Part shown: positions 16,652-24,939 of the stretch, in pieces | How positions within the stretch are numbered: the stretch's first letter is position 1 | Layout of the letters: every line of letters starts with the position of its first letter | Assembly (NCBI RefSeq): GCF_900116365.1 | Contig: NZ_FPAG01000013.1 | Span: forward strand, 1 to 49,752 | Reading direction: 5' to 3' | From: Zhouia amylolytica | GTDB taxonomy: Bacteria; Bacteroidota; Bacteroidia; Flavobacteriales; Flavobacteriaceae | DNA: 49,752 nt | Notes under the pieces: generated by a model | Databases searched by the model: none | Seen by the model: the letters and a program-made list of their open reading frames with translations, nothing else | What the model was told of the DNA's origin: nothing | Program-made: the position numbers and the translations under genes

Positions 16652-18250
16652 TTACTTGTAAACTTCATTTTGATCCTCATCAGTCAACGCCTCATTTGCA
16701 TTGATTTCATCTTGAGGGATTGGTAAACAAAAACGCTTACTTACACTATTTCTAGGAATAATGTTTGGATCGTTACTGATATCATTATTAGTAAAGTCTG
16801 ACCAATGATCCTTATCTGAAGGAGTTCTATCCAAGTCCTGATCTAATCTCTTTATGTCAAAGAATCTATGTCCTTCAAAGAACAATTCTTTTCTTCTTTC
16901 CAAATAGATTTCATCTAACAAATCCTGACCAGTTAAGGTTACAGATGCAACAGTATTATCGGCTCTCTGCTTAATAGTCAATAAAGCACTTTGAGCAGCC
17001 GCTGTATTACCTAAGTTTGCTTCAGCTTCAGCTTCGATAAGATACATTTCACTAGCACGAATTCTAGGGAAATCTCCTGTACCTAATGAGCTAACACTTT
17101 TATACTTGGTAGTTAAATAACCGTCTGCAGCTCCATACTGGGCATAGGTCTTATCTGGAGAAACATCTCCAATTCTATTTCCGTCAGGATCTAAGTTAAC
17201 AGGGAACATTTTCTTTCTGAAATCAGTATCTTCAAAAAGTTCGATAAAATATTCAGTAACTCTTAAACTGTTGTAACCAAATACAAATTCAGCACCCGGA
17301 GTTCCTGCATTTACATCATTCCCATCAACAACACCATCACCATTGTTATCACCATAGGTGATATTACCTGATGTATAAGTAAACGAAGGAATACTTAAGA
17401 AAATGTTGGTATCGTTATCAACGAATCTTTGTTCCCAAATTACTTCTGAGTTCGTACTGTTAAAACCACTTAAATAAGTTTGCTCATCTATAAGAGAAAA
17501 ACCTGCATAAGCTTTTTTAGCGTACTTAGAAGCATTTTGCCAATCTCCCATCGTTAGATATACTCTTGCCTGTATTGCTGCAACTGCACTAGCATCAATA
17601 TATCCTTTGTAATCAGCAGGCTGACTTAATTGCTCTGCTAAGGTTAAATCTGAAACTATTTGCTCGTACACCTCACCCACTGTACTTCTTGGAATGTTAT
17701 ACCCATCCAAACTATTCACAGTTGTGTTAATAGGAACACCTCTACCATTAGGATCGTCAGTATACGCCGTTTCACCAAACCATCTTACAAGACTAAAGTA
17801 AGCAAACGCTCTTAATGATAAAGCCTGAGCTTTAAGATCGTTCTTTTCAGCCTCATTTCCCTCGATACCATCGATTTGAGATAAGAATAAGTTAGCATTT
17901 GAAATTGTTCTGTAACTGTAATAGTAAAGGTTGTAAGCTCTACTACTTTCTACTGTGTAGTTATAACGATACTCATTCACATATCTAGTATAGTTATTAC
18001 TAGAGATAACTAAAGCATCATCCCCCATAACCGCAGGAATCAAGATACCTCTCGTACCTTCACCATAGTAATAGTTCTGCAAAGAATATAAACCATTTAA
18101 ATGAATCTTTGCTCCCTCTACAGAGTTAAACAGGACATCTTCTGTAGGTCTGTCTGATGGTTGCTGCTCTAGGAAATCATTACTACAACTTGCAGCACTA
18201 ACTACCAGAAACAACAATAATAATTTATTAATATATCTTTTCATTTTCAT
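16652..18250 (-). CDS. SusD/RagB-family nutrient-binding outer-membrane lipoprotein
   Basis: This 532-residue protein is the surface lipoprotein that caps a SusC transporter and helps capture the ligand. The lipoprotein signal ends in a lipobox with Cys22 (VSAASC). It is followed by the SusD-typical NDFLEQQPSDRPTEDVLF and a TPR-like region including AQALSLRAFAYFSLVRWFG. The C-terminal block ERRKELFFEGHRFFDIKR and final QDEINANEALTDEDQN are also diagnostic. It lies 6 bp after susC. No glycoside hydrolase, sulfatase or peptidase is adjacent, so the substrate cannot be predicted. Its regulator is probably the AraC protein upstream. Confidence 0.93.
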   Translation of the reverse strand: MKMKRYINKLLLLFLVVSAASCSNDFLEQQPSDRPTEDVLFNSVEGAKIHLNGLYSLQNYYYGEGTRGILIPAVMGDDALVISSNNYTRYVNEYRYNYTVESSRAYNLYYYSYRTISNANLFLSQIDGIEGNEAEKNDLKAQALSLRAFAYFSLVRWFGETAYTDDPNGRGVPINTTVNSLDGYNIPRSTVGEVYEQIVSDLTLAEQLSQPADYKGYIDASAVAAIQARVYLTMGDWQNASKYAKKAYAGFSLIDEQTYLSGFNSTNSEVIWEQRFVDNDTNIFLSIPSFTYTSGNITYGDNNGDGVVDGNDVNAGTPGAEFVFGYNSLRVTEYFIELFEDTDFRKKMFPVNLDPDGNRIGDVSPDKTYAQYGAADGYLTTKYKSVSSLGTGDFPRIRASEMYLIEAEAEANLGNTAAAQSALLTIKQRADNTVASVTLTGQDLLDEIYLERRKELFFEGHRFFDIKRLDQDLDRTPSDKDHWSDFTNNDISNDPNIIPRNSVSKRFCLPIPQDEINANEALTDEDQNEVYK

Positions 18251-18256
18251 ATGTTT

Positions 18257-21200
18257 TTATAGTCCTAATTTTAATCCCATAACAATAGTTCTTGCATTAG
18301 GAGTTACATAACCAGTCAACCCGTTTAGTCCTACTTCCGGGTCAAAACCTTCAAAATCTGATTTAGTCCAAGTTAACAAGTTATTTCCTGAAGCATAAAC
18401 GGACAAACTATTTACACCAAATTTATCCAACACATCTCTATCAACTGAATACGAAATGGTAACGGACTTCAATTTAGCATAAGTACCATCGTATAAGTAT
18501 CTAGTAGACAAACCACCATTAGAGTTATTTGAATTATTCGGAATGAAACGAGGTACATCTGTAATATCACCAGCCTGCGACCAAGAGTTTGCTTGTTTAG
18601 CAGATAATTGGTATCCTAATTCATTACCATCATTTAATAAGTCAGCTTCAACCTGATCTAGGATCTTTCCACCAATGCTAAAGTAAGTATTTGCAGATAA
18701 GCTCCATCCTTTATAGCTCCAAGTTGTCTGGAAACCTCCATAACCATCAGGAAGTGCAGAACCTACATTAAATCTGTCTGCTGTATTATAATCATTAGTT
18801 GTTTCAAGCGTTTCGTTACCATCCGCATCAACAACTCTAGTATACCAAAGTGGATCACCATTATCAGGATCAACTCCAGCCCATCTTCTTAGGTAAAAAT
18901 CATAAATACTTCCACCTTCTTTCCAGATCTTAGTTCCGTTAATCTGTTCTTCAGTAGGCAAACTTAAGATCTCATTCGTATTAATTGTATAATTAGCAGC
19001 AATATCCCAATTAAAGTTTTCACCGTCGATCAATCTATAATCTAGACTAAATTCGAAACCTGAGTTTCTAACTGACGCTGAGTTTTTAATTACATTAGCA
19101 AAACCTGAAACAAGTGAAATTGGAGTCTCATATAATAACTGAGAAGTTTCTCTGTTATAGTATTCCGCACTACCGTTTAATCTATTTCTAAATAAACGGA
19201 AGTCTAGACCAACGTTTAAAGTAGCACTTTCTTCCCATGAAAGATCTGGGTTACCAGGCTTAAATAATGCATTACCAGGCATACCGTCATAGTTCCATGA
19301 TGAGAAGTTTGTAATATAGTCATACAACCCTACTCGATCATTTCCTGAAGTACCATAACTACCTCTTAATTTTAGGTTATCTACCCAATCAACACTCTGC
19401 ATAAACTCTTCACCAGAAATTCTCCAAGAACCTGCAACCGAGTAAAAGTTACCAAATCGGTTATTTTCTCCGAATCTACTAGAACCATCACGTCTGTATG
19501 AAGCAGATATTGAATATTTATCCTTCCAATCGTAATTTACACGACCGAAATACGACATAATAGACCATTTATCAGTTGTTGAACTTGCCCCTTCATATTG
19601 CGCAGCGTTCGCTAAGTCTGATAACACTACATCACCATAGATAGCATACTGAGTAGCATGTGCAGTAATTACACGATTTCTATTTTCTGAACTCTCGAAA
19701 CCTGCTAACACATTAAAGTGGTGATCACCAAAAGTTCTGTCATAGATAAACTTCTGTGAAGCTGTCCATAAAGAATTCCATGAAGCGATCGCATACCCTC
19801 TACCGTTAACACTTGGCCCATTACCATGGAATGGATTATAAAACTGGAAATCATCAACACTTGAAAAGTCGATAGACTCATCGGTTCTAAATTTCAATCC
19901 TTCTGTAATGAAATCTAAATCGAACTCAGCAAAAATACCAGACAAAACTCTGTAAGTCTTTGTATTATACACATCATTCTCTACTGTATATAACGGGTTA
20001 AAATCTAAACTTACGGGATTGTTAAAGTTATACACTCTATTACCCTTATCATCTAGCACGATATTACCATCAGCATCTCTTTGATAAACCGGAATGGCAT
20101 TTGCATATAACAAAGCATTTCTAACTGCTGAAGCACCAGCGGTACTTGCAGAGGCTCTGTTTTGGTTTGTGTAAGTTAATGAAGTATTTGTTCCAACCTT
20201 AACTTTATCAGAAAGTTGAGTCTCTAAATTAATTCTGGTAGAAATTCTCTCAAAATCAGTACCACCAACGATACCTGTTTGATCTAAATACCCCAATGAA
20301 GTAAAGTAAGATGTTTTTTCAGTACCACCAGAAGCACTTAAATTGTATTCTTTGATCTCACCGGTTCCAAACACCTGATCAACCCAGTCAACATCTGTAG
20401 CAATTTGCGCACCTGGCACAAGCTGACCGTCAGCACCAATTGGATTTACAACGTTGTATGGGTTATTACCAGATAAGGCAGCTACAGTACGCTGATTAGC
20501 CTCGTCAGAAGAATATCCATTCGCAATATACCCATCGTAGTAAGTACGATAATACTGTGCTGAATTCATAAGGTCATACCCTTCTCTTGGCAATGAAGAA
20601 AGACCATACTTAGTATCGAAATTAATTCTTACTGTTCCTTTCTTACCTTTTTTGGTTGTAATTAAAACCACCCCGTTAGCAGCTCTAGCACCATAAATTG
20701 ACGTAGAGGCAGCATCTTTTAAAACGGTTACTGATTCTACATCAGCAGGATTTAAAGAAGATAACACATCAGAAGTCGCTAAACTTCTATCTCCCTCTTC
20801 TGCTAATTCTGATACGTTACCGTTATTCACGATAACTCCATCAATAACATAAAGGGGAGAACTGTTAGCACTCAACGACCCAATACCTCTAATTCTAATG
20901 GCCGAACCTGACCCAGGATCACCAGAGGTACTGTTCACTTGAAGTCCACTTGAATTACCTTGTAAAGCATCAGTAAAAGTAGCTACAGGAATATTCTCAA
21001 GCTCCGGAGACTTAACCTCAGATGCAGAACCTGTAAAAGTAGCCTTCTTAGCTGTACCATAAGCCACAACTACCACTTCTTCTAAAGCCTGTGAATCTTG
21101 CTCCAATGAAACATTTATAGTTGAAGAAGCTCCTACAACTCTTTCTGTAGTTTTTAAACCAACATAAGAATAAACTAATGTTGATCCATTTTGAACATTG

Positions 21201-21382
21201 ATGGAATAATTACCATCAAAATCTGTTTGAGTACCATTTGTGGTACCCTTAACAATAACACTCGCCCCTGGCAACGGCAGACCATCTTGATCTGTTACCA
21301 CACCGGTTACTGTTTTTTCCTGAGCCATCGCAATGACTGAAATCAGGAACACCTTTAAAAACAAGTAAAACCTAATTCTCAT
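18257..21382 (-). CDS. SusC/RagA-family TonB-dependent outer-membrane transporter
   Basis: The 1041-residue protein has a signal peptide to about residue 20 (AMAQ) and then a carboxypeptidase-regulatory-like domain (VTGVVTDQDGLPLPGASVIV). A TonB-box-like EEVVVVAYGT at about 100 and a plug domain containing RIRGIGSLSANSSPLYVIDG follow. A large beta-barrel ends in the aromatic/Leu terminus MGLKLGL. It imports a nutrient across the outer membrane using TonB energy, with the SusD partner encoded 6 bp downstream. The exbB-exbD-tonB genes in this window (24.9-26.8 kb) are one possible energy source. Length is usual for the family. The ligand is unknown. Confidence 0.94.
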   Translation of the reverse strand: MRIRFYLFLKVFLISVIAMAQEKTVTGVVTDQDGLPLPGASVIVKGTTNGTQTDFDGNYSINVQNGSTLVYSYVGLKTTERVVGASSTINVSLEQDSQALEEVVVVAYGTAKKATFTGSASEVKSPELENIPVATFTDALQGNSSGLQVNSTSGDPGSGSAIRIRGIGSLSANSSPLYVIDGVIVNNGNVSELAEEGDRSLATSDVLSSLNPADVESVTVLKDAASTSIYGARAANGVVLITTKKGKKGTVRINFDTKYGLSSLPREGYDLMNSAQYYRTYYDGYIANGYSSDEANQRTVAALSGNNPYNVVNPIGADGQLVPGAQIATDVDWVDQVFGTGEIKEYNLSASGGTEKTSYFTSLGYLDQTGIVGGTDFERISTRINLETQLSDKVKVGTNTSLTYTNQNRASASTAGASAVRNALLYANAIPVYQRDADGNIVLDDKGNRVYNFNNPVSLDFNPLYTVENDVYNTKTYRVLSGIFAEFDLDFITEGLKFRTDESIDFSSVDDFQFYNPFHGNGPSVNGRGYAIASWNSLWTASQKFIYDRTFGDHHFNVLAGFESSENRNRVITAHATQYAIYGDVVLSDLANAAQYEGASSTTDKWSIMSYFGRVNYDWKDKYSISASYRRDGSSRFGENNRFGNFYSVAGSWRISGEEFMQSVDWVDNLKLRGSYGTSGNDRVGLYDYITNFSSWNYDGMPGNALFKPGNPDLSWEESATLNVGLDFRLFRNRLNGSAEYYNRETSQLLYETPISLVSGFANVIKNSASVRNSGFEFSLDYRLIDGENFNWDIAANYTINTNEILSLPTEEQINGTKIWKEGGSIYDFYLRRWAGVDPDNGDPLWYTRVVDADGNETLETTNDYNTADRFNVGSALPDGYGGFQTTWSYKGWSLSANTYFSIGGKILDQVEADLLNDGNELGYQLSAKQANSWSQAGDITDVPRFIPNNSNNSNGGLSTRYLYDGTYAKLKSVTISYSVDRDVLDKFGVNSLSVYASGNNLLTWTKSDFEGFDPEVGLNGLTGYVTPNARTIVMGLKLGL

Positions 21383-21494
21383 AAAAGTTAATAATTTGAG
21401 TTAGTAATAAATAATAGATCCAGAAGACTCTATAGAACTTAATCGCCTTATTCCTGAAACAAATTGGAATAACATCGATATTCAGAAGTTAATA

Positions 21495-21527
21495 CAAATC
21501 TATACAGCCAACTGAAACCGCAACAAA
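21495..21527 (-). promoter_or_regulatory. Candidate promoter of susC-susD
   Basis: On the minus strand a perfect -7 box TAGATTTG lies 21 bp downstream of TTTG. The spacing is 2 bp longer than ideal, as might suit an activator-dependent promoter. The leader would be about 105 bases. Confidence 0.4.
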
Positions 21528-21552
21528 TGACGTTAAACGAATGTTAAACATG

Positions 21553-21592
21553 ATAAACTCCGACCCAAATTAATAGTTCCCGACCTATGTTA
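21553..21592. repeat. Direct repeat with CCGACC core, candidate AraC-type operator
   Basis: Two 20-base units (21553-21572 and 21573-21592) agree at 13 positions and share CCGACC at 21560 and 21580. The site lies about 25 bp upstream of the proposed susC -33 box, the usual place for AraC-family activators, which bind direct repeats of about two helical turns. Confidence 0.4.
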
Positions 21593-21765
21593 ACACCTAG
21601 ACCAAACAGGGGTTTTAACACATTAGACCCTTAATAACACAACTAAACGCATTATTTATTAAAAAATCCGCATATAGACGATTAAATCAATAAAAACTTA
21701 TAGGTTTATTAAGACAGTCGGGCTTTGCTAAGAATTAAAGCTTACAAAAAGTAAAAAATATACTC

Positions 21766-21801
21766 AACCTGAGTTAGGCAGGAAGATGATTAACTCAAGT
21801 T
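21766..21801. repeat. Inverted repeat AACCTGAGTTA / TAACTCAAGTT
   Basis: The 11-bp arms (21766-21776 and 21791-21801) match with one mismatch and are separated by 14 bp. The same 11-mer occurs exactly at 23426-23436 upstream of the AraC gene. This makes it a candidate binding site. Confidence 0.45.
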
Positions 21802-22048
21802 TTTAAAAAGAAAAATTATCACAATAGCTCTGTAAAATGGAGTATCTAAAAGAAAAAAAGGCCAGGTTCGATATTTTATAAAGAGGACTAATTCAAATAA
21901 AATACTTAACAAAGTTTAGTAGATAACACTACTCCCAGCCTTTATTAAGGCAAATTAACGACATAACGTCTTGACATAAATTAACTCCGATAGAAAATAA
22001 CACAATCCCGACAAGAATTGACACTTCGGTATGAAGTTTACAGAAAAT

Positions 22049-23320
22049 TTAAGAATTAAAACCTCTCTTGACACCATTAATATACTCAGTAGGTGTCATC
22101 CCTGTTCTTTTCTTGAAAGCTTTGTTGAAAGATACTCTATTACTAAAACCGACGCTGTATGCTATTTGAATAACACTTTCATTTAAATGATTAGAGCTAT
22201 TTAATAGGATTTTAACCTCTTGCACCCTATAATCATTCAAAAGCTCATAGAAACTCTTATCAAACTCCTGATTAATGACCTGCGATGCACTATAGCGATC
22301 AGTATCGAGTAATTCGGCAAGCTTATCCAATGTAATATCATTTTCCAAATAAACCTTATCAACTTCAAGAAGCCTTAATAAATCATTCTTATACTGAGCC
22401 ACCATACTTTCTGTCAACCCACTATTCTTATATTTTTGAACAGAATGAGAATAGTCAGTGGCATCCGTTTCAAGCTCCATACCCTTCTCGCTCTCAAGGC
22501 CCGAATCTTCCAAAGACTCTTCTTCCTTCTTTGATATAAAACTCTTAACCAGGACTCTTTCGTCAAAAAATATCACTAAGGCCGTAAACAATATAAATAC
22601 AGAGAACAGAATAGCGAAAATATAACTGGCAATATAAACAAACCAAACCTCATCATTAAGCACAGCCCTCACTAACAAAAGTCCGATTAAGTGCATATAA
22701 TACACAAATAAAGCAATAATATATTTCTTATGATACCTTGAGAGACTACTATTAGCCTTAACATAAAGCTTATACATCCCGACAAAATACAGCAGTAAGA
22801 AAAGCACCTTAAACCAGACACTATTCGCAATGAAGTCAAACACAAGGAAAATTAAATTTCCAGAATTAATATCATTATTCGCGGTAAAGGAGAGGTACCA
22901 AATACCAAAAAAGCATATGAAGAAAGCGAAATAATGACCCAGCAATTCTTTTGCTGTTATTTTTAAAACCTCCGAACTTAACTTTACCTTCAAAAAAAGA
23001 TATATAGATGGGGCCCATAAAAAAAAGAACAGCCTATATAAAGGAACCACGGGATCGTAACTCCAATCTTCGGACCAATACAAAACCAACTCCAAAATAG
23101 CAAGGGAAATGGCTAGTACAAATACAGAAAGGTATGAAATTGCTAAATTCCGCTTTGATTTCATAATAAGGTTAATGCCAAGCACAATTCCGGAAATACC
23201 TGCCAATAAGAAAAGAGTATTAAAGAACAAGTTATGTATATGAAACCTATCTTCAACACCTCCAACAATTTCGTGCGCTGAAGAAAACGAATTAATATAA
23301 CTCAAAAAATTTATCAGCAT
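22049..23320 (-). CDS. Membrane-embedded AraC-family transcription regulator
   Basis: This 423-residue protein has an N-terminal half with about seven hydrophobic helices (roughly residues 30-250). An acidic linker (KEEESLEDSGLESEKG) and a C-terminal AraC/XylS DNA-binding domain (about 320-423) follow. The two helix-turn-helix units are visible in LDKLAELLDTDRYSASQVIN and the VIQIAYSVGFSNRVSFNKAFKKRTGMTPTEY region. The architecture suggests a one-component regulator that senses a signal in or across the inner membrane. It lies upstream of susC-susD on the same strand, with a 666-bp intergenic region, and is the obvious candidate regulator of that pair. The signal is unknown. The start at 23320 gives a short soluble N-terminus before the first helix. 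Confidence 0.88.
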   Translation of the reverse strand: MLINFLSYINSFSSAHEIVGGVEDRFHIHNLFFNTLFLLAGISGIVLGINLIMKSKRNLAISYLSVFVLAISLAILELVLYWSEDWSYDPVVPLYRLFFFLWAPSIYLFLKVKLSSEVLKITAKELLGHYFAFFICFFGIWYLSFTANNDINSGNLIFLVFDFIANSVWFKVLFLLLYFVGMYKLYVKANSSLSRYHKKYIIALFVYYMHLIGLLLVRAVLNDEVWFVYIASYIFAILFSVFILFTALVIFFDERVLVKSFISKKEEESLEDSGLESEKGMELETDATDYSHSVQKYKNSGLTESMVAQYKNDLLRLLEVDKVYLENDITLDKLAELLDTDRYSASQVINQEFDKSFYELLNDYRVQEVKILLNSSNHLNESVIQIAYSVGFSNRVSFNKAFKKRTGMTPTEYINGVKRGFNS

Positions 23321-23443
23321 TTAAACCTAACAAAAATTAACCACAATTATTTAATAAAAAAGAATTCAAAAGTAACAAGTAAAACAAAAACTAACTTGGT
23401 GATATTCCTTAAATTTTAGTTAATTAACCTGAGTTAACACCAT

Positions 23444-23472
23444 AAAAAAAGGAGATGAAAAAACATCTCCTT
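23444..23472 (-). terminator. Terminator of the tRNA-Val transcript
   Basis: On the minus strand a GGAGATG/CATCTCC hairpin with a six-base loop is followed by seven T. It begins just after the 3' end of the downstream tRNA. Confidence 0.9.
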
Positions 23473-23476
23473 CTTG

Positions 23477-23551
23477 TGGGCCCTGCTGGATTCGAACCAG
23501 CGACCCCCTGCTTGTAAGGCAGGTGCTCTGAACCAACTGAGCTAAGAGCCC
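23477..23551 (-). tRNA. tRNA-Val (anticodon TAC), copy 2
   Basis: The 75-base cloverleaf folds fully. The acceptor stem is GGGCTCT with AGGGCCC, the D-arm is GCTC/GAGC, the anticodon stem is CCTGC/GCAGG with loop CTTACAA, and the T-arm is GCTGG-TTCGAAT-CCAGC. The discriminator is A and no CCA is encoded. The sequence is identical to the copy 100 bp upstream. Confidence 0.97.
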
Positions 23552-23576
23552 GATAAAAACATTAAGACAATAATTG

Positions 23577-23651
23577 TGGGCCCTGCTGGATTCGAACCAG
23601 CGACCCCCTGCTTGTAAGGCAGGTGCTCTGAACCAACTGAGCTAAGAGCCC
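23577..23651 (-). tRNA. tRNA-Val (anticodon TAC), copy 1
   Basis: This is identical in all 75 bases to the following copy and folds the same way. The anticodon TAC lies in the loop CTTACAA. The 25-bp gap between the copies has no promoter, so both are likely processed from one transcript. Confidence 0.97.
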
Positions 23652-23671
23652 TCACTTCTTTATTGCGGATG

Positions 23672-23702
23672 CAAAAATACAATTGTTTTTGACTCACACA
23701 AA
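23672..23702 (-). promoter_or_regulatory. Promoter of the tandem tRNA-Val genes
   Basis: On the minus strand TTTG, exactly 19 bp, TATTTTTG is a full match to the Bacteroidota consensus. It lies 20 bp before the first tRNA base. Confidence 0.85.
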
Positions 23703-23720
23703 AAAATCCAGCATTTTTTT

Positions 23721-24932
23721 CTAGATTATTTCAGCAACCACAAAAGTGCTCCCCCCTATGTAAATGCAATCCCCGGGACCAGCATTTTTCTTTGCGGCCA
23801 TATAGGCCTCACTAACAGAAACATAAGAACTTCCATTTAATAAAAACTTTGCTGCTTCATTTTTTAGAACTTCAACACCAAGGGCACGAGAAATTTCTGG
23901 TTGACAAAAGTAATATTCTGCATTCCGTGGAAAAACCGACAAAATCTCTTGCAAATTCTTATCCTTTACGACACCCAAAACAATATGCAACTTCTCACAT
24001 GGCATCTTAATTAATTGCTGTAACACCATAGAGAGCCCCTCCTTATTATGTGCCGTATCGGCAATTACAAGCGGACTTTGCTGTAGTTGTTGCCATCTAC
24101 CAAGCAAACCTGTATTTAAAACAACCTTTGACAGTCCGGTAACAATATCAGATTCGCTAATTTTAAATTTACTTTTTAATAAATGGATTGCGGTGACGAC
24201 TCCTTTTATATTTCGTTTCTGATAATGCCCCCGTAAGTCTGACTCATAGGAATTAAGCAATTCTGATCCTAAGTAAAGATCAGATCCAAGCGTTTCTGCC
24301 ACCTGTTTAAAAACAGGGTAGGTATCCTGATGATATTCACTAATAACAACCGGAACACCAGGTTTTATAATCCCTGCTTTCTCATAAGCAATTTGCTCCA
24401 GCGTATCCCCCAACATATCGGTATGATCTAATCCGATATTAGTAATCACAGAAACCTCAGGAGTAATAATATTCGTAGAATCTAACCTGCCTCCCAGCCC
24501 AACTTCTATGATAGCAATATCTACTTGGTTAGCTGCAAAAAAATCATAGGCCATACCAACGGTCATTTCAAAAAAAGAGCAATCATGATTTTCAAAGAAT
24601 AGTTTATGCTCAGTAATAAACTCAACTACTTCCTGTTCAGAAATAGGCAAACCATTGATCTTAATGCGCTCTCTAAAATCTTTTAAATGGGGCGAAGTAT
24701 ACAAACCAACCTTATAGCCGGCCTCCTGGAACACCGATGCCAACATATGACTAGTAGACCCCTTTCCGTTCGTCCCAGCCACATGAATACTCTTAAAACG
24801 CTTCTCAGGAGATCCTAAATGCTTAGCAAGCGCCTTTATGTTATCTAATTTTGCTTTAAAAGCCAATTTTCCCTGCTTTTGATACATAGGAAGCTGGCTG
24901 AACATCCAATTCAGAGTTTCTTGATATGTCAT
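23721..24932 (-). CDS. folC: Folylpolyglutamate synthase / dihydrofolate synthase
   Basis: This Mur-ligase-family enzyme joins glutamate to dihydropteroate or folates. From the ATG at 24932 it has 403 residues. The ATP loop GTNGKGS is at 53-59, followed by SHMLASVFQEAGYKVGLYTSPHLKDFRERI, the folate-binding region (quoted in part). Later motifs are EVGLGGRLDSTN, TNIGLDHTDMLG and DTAHNKEG. An in-frame start at 25001 would overlap the tonB 3' end and add an unconserved hydrophobic stretch, so I prefer 24932, 7 bp after the tonB stop. It is the last gene of the exbB-exbD-tonB operon; this linkage looks like co-transcription without shared function. Confidence 0.93.
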   Translation of the reverse strand: MTYQETLNWMFSQLPMYQKQGKLAFKAKLDNIKALAKHLGSPEKRFKSIHVAGTNGKGSTSHMLASVFQEAGYKVGLYTSPHLKDFRERIKINGLPISEQEVVEFITEHKLFFENHDCSFFEMTVGMAYDFFAANQVDIAIIEVGLGGRLDSTNIITPEVSVITNIGLDHTDMLGDTLEQIAYEKAGIIKPGVPVVISEYHQDTYPVFKQVAETLGSDLYLGSELLNSYESDLRGHYQKRNIKGVVTAIHLLKSKFKISESDIVTGLSKVVLNTGLLGRWQQLQQSPLVIADTAHNKEGLSMVLQQLIKMPCEKLHIVLGVVKDKNLQEILSVFPRNAEYYFCQPEISRALGVEVLKNEAAKFLLNGSSYVSVSEAYMAAKKNAGPGDCIYIGGSTFVVAEII

Positions 24933-24939
24933 AAATGAA

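Larger units (their letters stand above)
21383..22048. other. 666-bp regulatory region between araC-type regulator and susC
   Basis: No convincing coding frame is visible on either strand. The region is AT-rich. It contains a candidate susC promoter, a 20-bp-period direct repeat with a CCGACC core, and an inverted repeat of AAC(C/T)TGAGTTA. A further related copy of that motif at 21393-21403 lies in the susC leader. The size and content suggest complex control of the susC-susD operon. Confidence 0.6.

Noticed and set aside
16652-21382. A full polysaccharide utilisation locus
   Set aside because: No glycoside hydrolase, lyase, sulfatase or hybrid kinase is adjacent; only susC, susD and a regulator can be supported.
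23477-23651. Repeat pair at 100-bp spacing that could look like a CRISPR-type array
   Set aside because: Each unit folds as a complete tRNA-Val; there are only two copies and no spacer pattern or cas gene.
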